Source: Phlegmacium glaucopus (taxonomy: Eukaryota; Basidiomycota; Agaricomycetes; Agaricales; Cortinariaceae). Taken from it: DNA of 64,000 nt. The position numbers were made by a program, and so were the translations under genes. Position 1 is the first letter of the stretch, and every line of letters begins with the position of its first letter. Location of the stretch: assembly GCA_015039465.1 (NCBI GenBank), contig MU130299.1, forward strand, positions 773,733-837,732, in the 5' to 3' direction. The notes under the pieces are model-generated. The model was not told where the DNA came from and searched no databases. It saw only the letters and a program-made list of their open reading frames with translations. Below, in pieces: positions 32,956 through 44,407 of this stretch.

Positions 32956-35900
32956 CTAGTGATATTGAGGTAGACACATGTCATCATAACTATCTTCGTT
33001 GTCCACATCCTCATCCATGTTCTCGTGAAGAGCAGCAATCAATGCATCCAAATGCTGCTCAGCGTCACTAGCTGCAGAGATGTGGCCATTGCGATACACA
33101 CTCTTCAACAACTGCAAGCTTTCAAAAACATCCGCATTGAGACGGTTTCGCCGCTTGGCTCCAGTCAACCCACCACTTGAAAAGGCATGCTCTGAAGGTG
33201 TTCCGGAGCCTTGTATGGCCAAGTAATCTCTGGCCATGTGTGAAAATGTTGGGTACTGTGATTGGTGGTGCTGCGAAAGTGTAAAGGTTGAGTGAATTGA
33301 AAGTACGCTGATGTAACTGCACAGAGGTTGTTGAGAAAAGGTGTATTTTCAAGATTATAAAAATCTCTACTCAAAACAATAACTCAATCAATACTTTATA
33401 CAATCTTAATAATGCAAGTTGGGTTTTCTAGAAAGTATAACCTTTCCAAGACTTTGAAATTCACTTCAACTAATACACACAACAACAACAATAATTTAGA
33501 TCAATTGAAGGATGATCAAACTTTTAAGTGGTTTTGCAATTTATGGCTTGCACCAACAATCAGTCAAAGAATTCCTAAGACTTTACTGATTGATTTACAA
33601 TTTGTGTACACAAAAGTCCAAGACTTTGTTACAACTTCAACACAATTGCATACACAAGAAGACTCAAACTTCTGCTATGACTTTAACACAATTGCATACA
33701 CAAGAAGCCCTCTTGCTTCTGCTATGACTTTAACACAACAACAACTTTTACAACAATTCAACAATTATTGCAACAAGTCAAACAACTCTGAGAAACTGAT
33801 TTATTTTCAAGTCCACTACTCAAAGACAAGTGTTCTTGCTCAATGTCTAAGACAGTGAGCTGTACTAGGTTGCAAATGAGGGGGGGAAAGAAAGAATCCA
33901 ATTTTCTTACTATTTACAAACCCTGGGAGGTATTTTATACATTTGAGATATTTAAAAATAGATAATGTCCAAAAATAGATATACTGGTTCCTGGTACCCT
34001 TACTTTGGTTCTGGCACCATGTGCACTCATTGTTCCTGGAAACATAGGGGTTGTTCTATTTTTAGCCCCATGTTCCTAATTTTAGGTAGTTTCCACCCCT
34101 CTTGATGGTAACTGTGCCTATTGTGCCTGGAAACAATCTTTATGATTGTTCAGCACTCCCCCTATCCTTAATCATCATGATTCCCACACAATCACATGGT
34201 TCCACTATCTTGGTTATTCTGCTTCCACTGTTGCTAGGGCACCAACTTCCCCTGAATATTTATTAATAATATTCTGTTGCTCCAAAATCACACCCCATGA
34301 CATTTGCTAACCCAATATTGTTTATTTAACTTTTCCTGTGCCAAGTCTATAAGGATATTCATGGATTTATTGGTTTTAATCCAGACATGCAATTTGTAGT
34401 GTAACAAATGATAGTCTATTGACCACACTTATTAACTATATGCATTTAAGTCACACAGTAATAGGTCTAATCAGCAGTTGTAGGGTAGACAACTCTGATT
34501 CCCTTGTTTATTATCAGTTGTATTAACCAGTTATTGGTGCATTAATTAATATTTATGCTGAAATAATAGATAAAAATTGCAAAAACCATGCTTATGCAGA
34601 TTTAAATCATATCAACGCTTGTTCAGTGTAAATACTTACCCCCCACCAACCTACAACATCATCGGTCTGCTCAAGTGGACTTTTCAAGTACGCTATAAAC
34701 TCGGAACGAGGATTAAGCCGTGCACGGTCAGATACTTGACGTGCTTATACAGCCGCAAGCATCCAGGAACGGCCATATTGACCATGTCCTGATTGTACTG
34801 CAACGAAATGCATCAGCAATAGGTTAAAATAAATAGAATGTAAATCCAACGACTCCAACCTTGTTCCTTGTCCACCTCTACAGAAGCAGAGATGGGGGCA
34901 ACATAGTATTCATCAAACTGCTGCAATAAGTCAGCGTCTAAGAACATTAACATCAAACTTGAAAACTTTGAAACATTACTTACAACTTGTCCAAATTTTT
35001 CGAGGCCGATGTCAAATGACTCCTTGTCCCACTCATGTTCAGCGTATGCAATCTTAACATTAGGGTCAAGCGCTTTGAAATTCAGGGCCGGGTCGTCAAT
35101 GGTAGTAATGGAGTAAATGAAATATATAGATACCAAGGGAGATAAAATATGCACTAGTATCATTAGTTTTGCGATACCACTTTGCAACATTATCCAAAGC
35201 TTTTTGAATAGCTTCATGGACTTTGGAAAATTGAAGAAGCGCAGCCATATTTCCCCAGGTTTTCTGTAAAAATTCAAGGACAGGAATTGTACGCCAAACA
35301 GAAGGGTCGCGGGAGCTGGAAAAGGTCTGTGTAGCACTTGCAGGTTCCTATAAGCAATACTAGTGAACGGAAACTATAATCATGACTAAAAATATCGAAC
35401 CTGTAGAACCTCATGCATTAATTTCAACTTCTCCCAGTCCCTTCTGTCAAGTTGGAAGTCTGCATAGGACTTTCCCTTGAGGTCGGGGACATCTTCACTA
35501 TCATCAGCAAGCTCGACAAAAAGATTAACACCCTGTCAACGTAACATGATTAACTTATGAACATAGCATATAAGAGAGACACACCTTTTGAAGTAACAAC
35601 AACCGCGTAATAAAACTATGCATTGAAGCCCAACGTGTTCGTACCCACTGCATAAGTTCAAGGACAGGGACATCTGCTTGCTTACATGATTGGGCAAAAA
35701 ACGCGCGAGCTTGTGGTGATGCACGGATCTATACCACATGTCAGCAACAAGACAAGAGTTGTGAGACAAGCTGAGAGCTTGAAATACCTGCTTCACAAGT
35801 GCTAGGGCCTTTCCAATCGTATCCCCAACTCCAAAGTCTTCACCCTCATTCTCATCACCGCTATCTTCTTCATTCTCGCCACCTTCAATACCAAGGCCAG

Positions 35901-37855
35901 CCTCTAAAGCATCGAGATCGACATCTTCATCATTTAACTCTGCATTTTGAAAAGCCGCTTTGATCTGCTTGAGAAGTTTTCGAGTTGAGGTTGGTGATAT
36001 GGCCTTGACGAAATGTCCAGCTCCGAGGTCAATGGTGTGTTCCATGCATCTGGTCACCAGTTAGTCATGCACACCCCCACAGAGGCAATCATACCTAATG
36101 TGGCCCTCAACTGGATCCCACTTCTTCGCACCAGTCTCCTTCTCAGCGTTGATTGTATTAGAAAATACAAGAAGACATGTATCATTATTTGAGGCGTTGT
36201 CGCATGTAAACCAACCAACCTAATTATTATTCAGTATTGCCAAAATCATATTAACAGAAAGACACTTACTTTTTCACGAAGACCATAGCGGTCGACAGTG
36301 CACACCAGCAGGTTGGCCATATTAGCTCCAGAATGACGCCCTTCTATGGGAGTAAAGGCGAGTTGTTCAGCTTGGAGTTTCCAATTGTTTGGTCGATCCG
36401 GTGGTGCATTGATGTAATGGCCAGTAACTGAAAGAAATGGATCTCCAGGGTCAGATGTCCAGGCATCAAAGGTGAATGACACCTTGCCAGGTATGTCCTA
36501 TAACGTGTTAGAATAATTCGGGGACTTGAGATATATTTTACCTTCAAAATGTCTCTGAGATGTGCTTCAGTAGTTGCTGCTTTCACAGCAATGGCCTGGC
36601 GAAGGGCTTTACGGTGTGGAATGTCGTTGTCAGGCAAAGTTGGTCGGAGGTACCTCAGTAGGTGGCGGAAAGGCCCCTTTTCCACAAGTTGGAATGCCTG
36701 TAAATTGTGATGGTAAGTACTAGTGTCTCATTATCTTAATCATAGTACCTTACCTTGTCTTCACACACAACAAGTTCTACAATGTAGTCGAGAAGACCAC
36801 TTGTAGTGAACGTGGGCGCCCGTGGCTCCTTAGTAACAATAGCATCGAGCGTCCCTTGACTGAAATGCATAATTAGCAATGAACAAAGCTACTGAATGGG
36901 CTGGAACGTACCGGTCAAGGCTTCCACTAGGCTTTGGATTTGCCCTTTCGTTCATAGGAATATTTAACTTATTGCAACGTTCTTGATAAACAGTGAAGTG
37001 GTCGGGATGCCTACATGATCAAATCAAATCAATTCCAAATTCCAGACATAATTATTGAAAAGTAAATCTCACCTTGATATATGGGTATGAAGTGTTGTTA
37101 TACTGCCCTTGAAGAAACAGTGTCGAGCTGCGAGACCTTGCATTCTACAGAATTAAGTTTCAGATATATTTGGGAATGGCAATTTAACCAAAGACCTACT
37201 GGCAGACTTTGCAAACGTGCCCAGACTCAACCAACCCAGTATGGGGATCTATGTAGTCGTCTTTCTTGATGAAAATCGTGCGAACATCAGCAGTTCGTTC
37301 ATTCTTGGGGCGATGGGTCGGACCCTGCACAGTATGGTGAGAAACATTTATACATAAATTAAATTAACAACTTGCCTCACGGTCCGTATCTCCCATAGCT
37401 TTTGTGAGTGCGTATGCACGCTCCGCATCATCATCAGCGTCGGTGTCACCACTATCAGCATCAGGATGGGCGTCATCAACTCCAATAGTACCTAGATTGA
37501 TATCTGATGCTTCGTCATCGCAGGAATCAATACTCAAGACGATCTTCTGTGTAACTCAACGGCCAGTGTGTGAGTCGTCAGTGGCTTTTTGTTTGCCCTT
37601 GGCAGTGTTAGAATTCAAAGCAGCAACATTATCAGGATCGACAGTCCTCATTGAAGGTCGAGTTACTTGAGTCAAACGCCGAGCACCAGCAATGGGAACG
37701 GAGGGGGCAGAAGCACCAGCGAAGAACGGATGCAAGGGGTTTGATGCTTTAGCCATGGGCACAGAAATCGGCTGCTCGTCATCTGCATCATTGAACCACT
37801 GAATTTCGGAAGCATCTTTGAGGCTACAATCAGGACAAATGGCGGAGTCAGACAT
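32956..37855 (-). pseudogene. BED zinc-finger hAT transposase, multi-exon, with one in-frame stop
   Basis: Reading from 37855, the N-terminal region is followed by a BED-type finger (HVCKVCQ ... KGSITTLHTHIS, then HPDHFTVYQERCNKL). Next come catalytic-core blocks (VSFTFDAWTSDPGDPFLSVT, VGWFTCDNASNNDT, CMEHTIDLGAGHF), a middle insertion, and the C-terminal hATC dimerisation domain (ARDYLAIQGSGTPSEHAFSS, GLTGAKRRNRLN, 32956-33270). Exons are separated by GT-AG introns of about 50-70 nt; one near 37325-37380 appears to be GC-AG (donor gcaagt). The exon before hATC reads WMLAAV-stop-ARQVSDRARL, with TAA at 34745-34747, so the dimerisation domain would be lost. The last intron is 1,369 nt because of an insertion. 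Probably inactive, but young. Confidence 0.85.
33290..34620. other. Insertion inside the last intron of the hAT transposase
   Basis: About 1.3 kb of AT-rich sequence unlike the element around it. It contains a + strand frame at 33412-33858 (148 codons, Thr/Gln/Asn-rich, with a duplicated TQLHTQEDSNFCYDF/TIAYTRSP-like phrase) and no domain I recognise. AGTGTAAA occurs at both edges (33278-33285 and 34625-34632), which may be a target duplication or chance. Confidence 0.4.
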
Positions 37856-39104
37856 GATATCACAGTGGGAATCTAATGAGGATTTGGCCTCAATTTTGTA
37901 TGGTGTAGAATGTTACATAGAAGCTGGGAACTTACCTTACACAGCCGTGATCCACATGATTGCGATGATACAGTCCACTTGAAACACTTCTGAAGGAAAA
38001 GACAGTAGTGGAATTTGGCAAGCAAGCAACGAGGAAGACTATGGTTTAATTATGGGTGAAAATGTGTCAGTTTGCTACGTGATGAAAACTTCGACTACAT
38101 CTTGCCTTTAACTAGTGATCCACGAAAATCTTCTCCGGGAAGAGGCAGCACTGAAGGGAGCAACGAGCAACACCATGGTTCGAAGATAGGGAAAAAACCC
38201 TCAAGGAAGAAGCAGCATTGACAGGCAAGCAACGAGTAACGCTATGGTTTGAAGAAGGGGGAAAAATGTCAGTTTGTGACGTGATGAAACTTCTACATCA
38301 AGTGGTTCGAACCTGTTCAAACAGGTCCAAACAGGTTCAATAATTTCTGTATGCTGTTGAACCACAAACCGGACCAACGGTTCGGTTCCCCCTATCTCCT
38401 GAACATTGAACTGAACTTCGGTCAAGTTCATAAAGGTTCAGGTCCGAACCGCGGTTCTGAACTGAACTCGGCCACCACTATTACCTGTACCATTCCGTTA
38501 TATGTTACTCAGATCCAGCTCTGTTGGAGTTGTCTCTGGTAGTCCATACTCCATTCCAGTACTTTCCTTTACTTCCGGAATTACTCTTCCCACATCCAAC
38601 TCCGAGACTTCTCCATATCATTCCAGCTCTTCCAACATCACTCCAAACCCATTACCACATCTTCACCATAACAACTATTTCTTTGTCATCACTCTCCCAC
38701 TATCAGTCAGCACACCCACTGTGGATTATTCACCCAAGAATGCAGGACCTTCCAGGAGCAGAACGCAGCTCTTTATATTTAACTTTCATATTTTGGTTGC
38801 TATTCCTTATTATTATTATTTAAGTACTTGAAGCTTGTATGTTTTCCTCAGTTTCAAATATCAACCTAGTTTCCTCCTCTTATTCATCCTCTAAGTCACT
38901 GAGGCTTCCATCTTGTTCCTTACTCTTCTGGTTCCAAAATCAGGACACTATAGGAGTTGGGCAGCACAGCACATATGCTGAGGCCATAGTCCTATCTGTT
39001 ACTTGTTCCAGAATTACTCTGATGTTTTCCCTTTGCTTAAACTTAACAATGTGTGATCAAGTAAAAGAAATGAAAAAGGTGTGTACTGTGCATGTATGAT
39101 TCAA

Positions 39105-39421
39105 TAGGGATTGTCACGGGTAACCCCCGGGTAACTCGGCAGCAACCCGTACCCAACCCGCAGGGACCCGTACCCGCTGACCCCACGGGTTTACCCATCA
39201 AAACAAGCCCAAAAACACCCAAAACGGCCCAGAAATAAGGGAGATATGTGCTAAATGATAGTTACTATCATTTTGGTCATATCTCCTTCAATTCTTATCC
39301 GTTTTGAGTGATCTTGGGCTCGTTCTGTAGGTGGCGGGTACAGAAATCCGTACCCGTACCCATACCCGCCTGTACCCTACCCGCCAACCCGCGGGGGTTG
39401 AAAAACCCGTGACAATCCCTA
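39105..39421. mobile_element. 317-bp MITE, ACCCGCGGGT word family
   Basis: The termini are perfect 17-bp inverted repeats, TAGGGATTGTCACGGGT and its complement. The arms are stacked ACCCGTACCC/GGGTACGGGT words and the centre has a GATAGTTACTATC palindrome. Flanking octamers TGATTCAA and TGTATGAA match at five of eight positions, so the duplication is eroded or absent. Confidence 0.85.
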
Positions 39422-40879
39422 TGTATGAAATTGTAACAAACTGCAACAAACACAACAGTTCTAGTTTGTTTTCATGAACTCAAAAGTTCACTGGACCTCA
39501 CTTCATGATATTTCCCAGTCAAGACTCTAGATACAAACTTTGGTAGCATTGTAGCATTGTTTTCCATGTTGTTAATGCCTTCCTGGCCCTTCCATAACTT
39601 TTTTTTTTGGCCAATTTCACAATATATGCATTTTTTGCAGTTTAAACTAGTCTAAACATGAGGTGAATGTGAACTTAACCATTTTGAACCAAACTCCAGA
39701 TAACTGCAGTGCAGGTTCAGGTTCACAAAATTTTTGAAATTAAGCTTGGTGCAGGTTTAAATTTGAACAAAAACTAGTTGAACCTGCACTGAACCTCACA
39801 ACAGCAACTTTACATGTAAGGACGGGATATTTTCCCTACCTTTCAAAATCAATAGTAATTAACTCAATCCACCAATCTACATTTCCTGGACTCAATAATC
39901 CAGGACCAAATGCATATGGTAGTCACATTTTTCAAAACCAATTTTTTATGCTCTTCATATTCCTAAAATACATCCTTGGCAAACCTGGTTCAAAATTATT
40001 TTAAAAACCAAAACTATGGTAATTACATTTTCTTGTACTTACTTAATAGATCCATGGATTTTACCAGTTACAATTAAGGAATTCATTCTTAGTGTAAATA
40101 GTTAAATACATAGATCTGGTAATAGTATAAATAACTATGACTACACTGAGAGACCTAGGCCATCATAATTTACCACTGTTATTCCACCATAAAATTATGT
40201 AATTTTCTATGTTCAAAGCAGTCATAACAACAATTAAGGTGGAGTATATTACTGTGAATATTGTAGTAAATTCATAATTTTAATGTTGTATTTTTCATAG
40301 ATAAATGAATTAATGGTACCCCATTTAAGGTAGTAAAGGTTAGTAATTCAATATATTAAAGGATCACAACCCCAGAATAGAGAAATTTTCAACAGTTTGG
40401 TAGGTGAAAAAACTACATTTATTGTTGATTTTTTCAGCTAGCTGTATTTAGATCTTTAGTCAACTACTATCTAAAAACCAAGATCTATTTTGGACTCACC
40501 AAGCTTGTTAAATTATTAACATGTCATTAACATTGTTTTACATCAAAAATTGAAGTCAAAATATAAAAAGAAAATACTCACACTTGAAGACATTGAAATT
40601 CACATACTCAAATATACCAGTAAAACTCCAAACTCATCAAATCAATGAGCAGCTGGAACATCACAAGCTGACAGAGTCAATTTTTCCCCTTCTCCATTTA
40701 CAATTTCTCTTATACATGGAAGCACTTCCACAGCACTGAGCTTCATCCCATACTAGGTTGAGGACCTTTGACCTAAACTCCTTGTCTATCCATAGTTTCT
40801 CAAAGCCACCAGGTTTGGATATTGTCCTAACGCTGGTAACTATCACTTGATACTGTCCTTCCAAAATTGACTATCTTGA
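39422..40879. other. AT-rich sequence without genes
   Basis: Many stops in all frames. A block at 39650-39810 contains repeated AGGTTCA and GAACCT words, perhaps the arms of another degenerate hAT-type element. Confidence 0.4.
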
Positions 40880-42240
40880 TATTTAGTTTTGGTTTATGCA
40901 ATTAGACATTTTAGGAAGGTCATACTGTGCATGCAGATGATGTGGAGAGCAGATTTTTACATACCCAAGTCAGAATCTTGAAATTTCCCAATTAATTTCA
41001 CTATTCAATCATTTGAAATAAATTTGGTCCTGATATTTTCTGAGAAATTGTGATAATCTGATATAACATTCAAAGAAGGTCATAATGTGCATGCAGAGGG
41101 TGTGCATGCAATTGAGAGCAGATTTTTGCACATCCCAGTCAGAATCTTGAAATTTCCTGATTAATTTCTCTATTCCATTATTTTAAATAAATTCAGTGCT
41201 GATATTGTCTGGGAAAACATGAGAATCTGAACAAATAATATTCAAGGAAGGCCATACTATGCATGATGAGGCAATCACCAGCAGAATTTCACACACACCA
41301 GGCAGAATCTTGAAATTTCCTGATTGACTTCATTATTTCATCATGTGACATAAATTCAGTTCTGATATTGTCTGGGAAAAGGTGAGAATCTGAACATATA
41401 ACATTTGAGGAAGCCCAGACCATGCATGCAGAGAGTCCTAATGAAAATAAGAGCAGATGCCTGCACTTTCTTGTTAGAATCTTGAAATTTGCTAATTAAT
41501 TTCACTATTCCATCATTTGAAATAAACTCAGCCCTGAAATTACCTGGGAAAAGGTGAAAATCTGAACATATAACATTCAAGGAAGGCTATACCATGCACA
41601 CAGAGGATCTTAATGCAATTAAGGGTAAAATTTTGCATATTTGAGTTGGAATCTTGAAATTTACCAATTAATTTCACTATTCCATCATTTAAAATAAATT
41701 CAGTCCTGATTTTGTCTAGGAAACCATGAGAATCTGAACATATAACATTCATGGAAGGCCATACCATGCATATAGAGGGTCTTGATGCAATTGGGTTAAT
41801 GCAAATAGTTGGGATCTTGAAATTTTGTGGTTAATTTCACTATTCTGTTATTTAAAATAAATTCATTCTTGATTATTGTCTTAGAAAATGTAAGAATCTG
41901 AACATATAATATTCAAAGAAGGCCATATCATGCATGCACAGGGGTCTTGATGCAATTAAGGGCAGAATTTTGCACATCCTTATTGTAATCTTAAAATTTA
42001 CTAATTAATCTCACCATTCTATCATTTGAAATAAATATGTTCCTGATATTGTCTGGGAAAAGGTCAGAAGTTTGTACTCTGCAGTTGGAATCTTGAAATT
42101 TGCTGATTAATTTCACTATTCCATCATTTGAAAGAAATCAGGTCCTGAGATTGTCTGGAAAAACATGAGAATCTGAACATATAACATTCAAGGAATGTCC
42201 ATGCCATTCACACAGAGGGTCTTGATACAATTGAGGGCAT
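40880..42240. repeat. Tandem satellite, about 165-172-bp unit, eight or more copies
   Basis: The phrase GGAAGG(C/T)CATACCATGCATGCAGAGG and variants recurs at about 40912, 41073, 41243, 41408, 41580, 41751, 41914 and 42190. Each is followed by AATCTTGAAATTTCCTGATTAA, ATTTCACTATTCCATCATTT and TGAGAATCTGAACATATAAC. Monomers are diverged. The copy around 42060-42190 is rearranged. No coding content. Confidence 0.85.
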
Positions 42241-42344
42241 AGTATACATAGGTAACTTGCACCCCAGGGTGACCTCTTGACCTGAGTGCCCTGAGCTGCC
42301 TGGGGCACCCCAGGACATTTCAGGACAGCCTAGGGCAGAAGTCA
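42241..42344. mobile_element. Short remnant with CCTGGGGCACCCCAGG word
   Basis: A 100-bp block of CCCAGGGTG, GAGTGCCCTGAGC and CCTGGGGCACCCCAGG words like the arms of other miniature elements here. It abuts, and probably truncated, the Plavaka-type frame at 42345. Confidence 0.4.
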
Positions 42345-42912
42345 TTTTTCCTGATGCTCAGCCACACTGTTGATGCAAATATTATCGTCAGGGGTGAATG
42401 AAGGCTCTCCACTTTTGTAAACCCGATATACTCCAAAGCTATTTGGGTCCGTTTTGAATTCAAGCGCTGGTGGAACTTGCTCTTCATGCTGTGATGGCTG
42501 AGGAGTTTCAAGGACTGGAGCTGCTATCACAGGTGGGCATGGGGGAAGTATGTCTTGGAATCATTTTGGGAGCCTTGTTTTTCGATGAGGCAGTCCAGAT
42601 TCTCGGTATTCCTGTGGAGGTGTGGGCTCTTTTTCTGGTTCCTGGTCCTGAAATTAATTAATATCTTTCTGTTGATTTTTTTTGATATTAAAATGGCACC
42701 TGTACATCATCTACAAGCATTCCAACCGAGGCTGCAAGATCTCCAGCATCTTCTATCACCATTCCTTCATTGGAAGTACTCGGACCTGGAGTATAATTTG
42801 CCACATTACTCAACCGCACTCGGATTTCATGCTTGTAGGCTTTGCATGACTTTTTGTGAGAGGGGAAGCCCTGGTGATTGAATTCTTTCTTGCAACCAAT
42901 ACATTTTGTCAT
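42345..42912 (-). pseudogene. Plavaka-type transposon protein, N-terminal fragment
   Basis: ATG 42912 opens with a C2H2-like finger (MTKCIGCKKEFNHQGFPSHK, then KSCKAY). Exon 42700-42912 joins over a GT-AG intron to a second exon starting at 42647 that reads PTPPQEYRESGLPHRKTRLP, then an in-frame TGA (tca at 42561-42563), then FQDILPPCPPVIAAPV and ALEFKTDPNSFGVYRVYKSG. The finger plus the P-N-S-F-G-V-Y-R block are the N-terminal signatures of Plavaka/KDZ-class proteins of agarics. The downstream transposase domain is absent, and the sequence meets a word-repeat block at about 42345. Confidence 0.65.
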
Positions 42913-43103
42913 GGTGTAGAGCAGAAAATATATGAGTATAGAAATAAATAGCAGCTTGCACATGTTGAATGCAATGGTGAACAAAACTGCAGGCTTTTTT
43001 TGCAGAGGCAAGAACTTGAAGAAGCGCACAAGAGTCATGTGCCCATGCCAATTCTCATGTGGCCACAGGGCGTCAATTTGTAAGTTCCTTTCTCCTGACT
43101 ACC

Positions 43104-44367
43104 ATGCCATCCTCTGCACGTTCTGAAACGGTGGCTGCTGTCATTGAGAGAATGGGTGTGAAGGAAGAGGATGACAATAGGTAAGTTAATAGAACATGGT
43201 TTTTCTGTCGGAACTCATAATATTTAGGTCGTCTGAAGCCATGGAGGCGTTTTGACATGTCGCAAGGTGGATTCCTTGGTCCATCAGTCCTTTCTTGGAC
43301 CTGAATGGTGCCATGTGTGCTGCATTGCCAAGTGATGAACTGTGAGCACCCAGAATTGAATATATGCGCCTCCTAACGCTGACTTCATTTCAGGATTGAC
43401 AAAATTGATATTGATAACTTCAACCGCATCATGAAAATGCATCCAAACTTCCCTGAACTCATCTCAGCATTCAAGCAAGAACCTGATGCCTATGATAGTT
43501 TTGTTGCCATCATAGGTTTTCTTTTTATACTCATTGTCTATATGCACATAAACTTTTTTTCAGCTGGTCCATGCCATGGGGGATGCAAGAGCTCAAGATA
43601 CAAATCTCATCTGTTATGAAATTCCAAAGTATATCCCCCTTGACTACAAGACAGATTCTGTAATGCCTCCAATCACTGGAGGTGATAAGAGCAGCTGAGG
43701 CTTTTCTCACCCAGCCATCACAAAACTTTTATGCCCATTGAGGTATCTTGATTGTTTCCTCATTGACCCCATGTGAGTGCATATATTCCACCTTCAATAT
43801 GAAAATTTCTGATTTCACCCACAGCCTTTTCAAGAACCAAATTGAAAATGCAACACTCAAACTTCACACTATTGATGAAAGAAATTGGCCGTCTTTTCTT
43901 TACCCTGAAGGCACCATATATGATGAATCAGAGTTAGACAAGGGTCTTTTTTGCGGTCATGTGTTTTTACAGGTTCATTCATTCTTTTCACTTGAGTTTT
44001 TCTAATCTTGTATGTTATTAGGGTTTGCGTACAATCTTTACCGGCAAATCCTCCGCATTTACTGGCTATCGATCTGCCTCCAAACCCTCACAGGCAGAGA
44101 TGCACGGCATGCGGGAAGTCTTTCCAGAGGCTGTTGCATATGCTGCTGTCCAGGTAAGTCTGAGTCTTCCTGTTTTAAATCTTTTCAGGGTACTAAAATA
44201 TGCTTCCAGTGCTACTATGGCCTTTCGTCTCTTGAAGGTTGGGATACAGAAGATTGTTTCTTCAAGCTGGATGTCTTTTTTGACAAATATGTGCAACTGT
44301 TTACTGAGGACCCAGAGGATGGGTGGGTTACTGACGCCCTCGTGTTTTTGTCAAGGTATTTTTCATA
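43104..44367 (+). pseudogene. DUF6698-like protein relic
   Basis: Exons beginning at ATG 43104 (43104-43180, then 43394 on) read RIDKIDIDNFNRIMKMHPNF, LVHAMGDARAQDTN and MPPITGGDKSS. They continue through TGA 43695-43697 into GFSHPAITKLLCP, and after introns TIDERNWPSFLYPEGTIYDE and GLRTIFTGKSSAFTGYRSAS plus AEMHGMREVFPEAVAYAAVQ. Order and wording fit the DUF6698 family that is abundant and transposon-like in Agaricomycetes: a G-F-x-H-P-x-x-x-x-L-L-C-P block, a W-P-x-F-L-Y block and a final M-x-x-V-x-P block. Besides the stop, the frame slips near 43515 and again near 44200. I treat it as a dead copy. Family naming is from memory of motifs. Confidence 0.6.
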
Positions 44368-44407
44368 AAAGCTCAATATTTCTTTCATACTAAGTTATCC
44401 CAGCAAC

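Larger units (their letters stand above)
32713..38480 (-). mobile_element. Full-length hAT transposon, 5,768 bp
   Basis: A perfect 8-bp target duplication TTACCTGT lies at 32705-32712 and 38481-38488. Terminal repeats TAGTGATGGACAGGTTCGG and, from the right, TAGTGGTGGCCGAGTTCAG match at most positions. Both subterminal zones (32740-32885 and 38300-38465) carry repeated GAACCGGACCATCGGTTC-like words. The transposase gene runs on the minus strand. A 1.3-kb foreign block lies in its last intron. Confidence 0.92.
32702..39010 (+). mobile_element. Solo LTR split by a hAT transposon
   Basis: The first 11 bp (32702-32712, TGTTTACCTGT) and the remainder (38489-39010, ending TTGTTCCA) together make an LTR of about 530 bp homologous to 13475-13995. 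The hAT element 32713-38480 and its duplicated 8 bp lie between them. No internal retrotransposon domains flank it. Confidence 0.75.

Noticed and set aside
33278..34632. AGTGTAAA at both edges of the 1.3-kb intron insert as an 8-bp target duplication
   Set aside because: The edges show no inverted termini and the implied empty intron would be only about 22 nt, too short to splice, so the match may be chance.
13475..39010. The two LTR copies as the ends of one retrotransposon
   Set aside because: They are in opposite orientation, 25 kb apart, with host genes and satellites between them.
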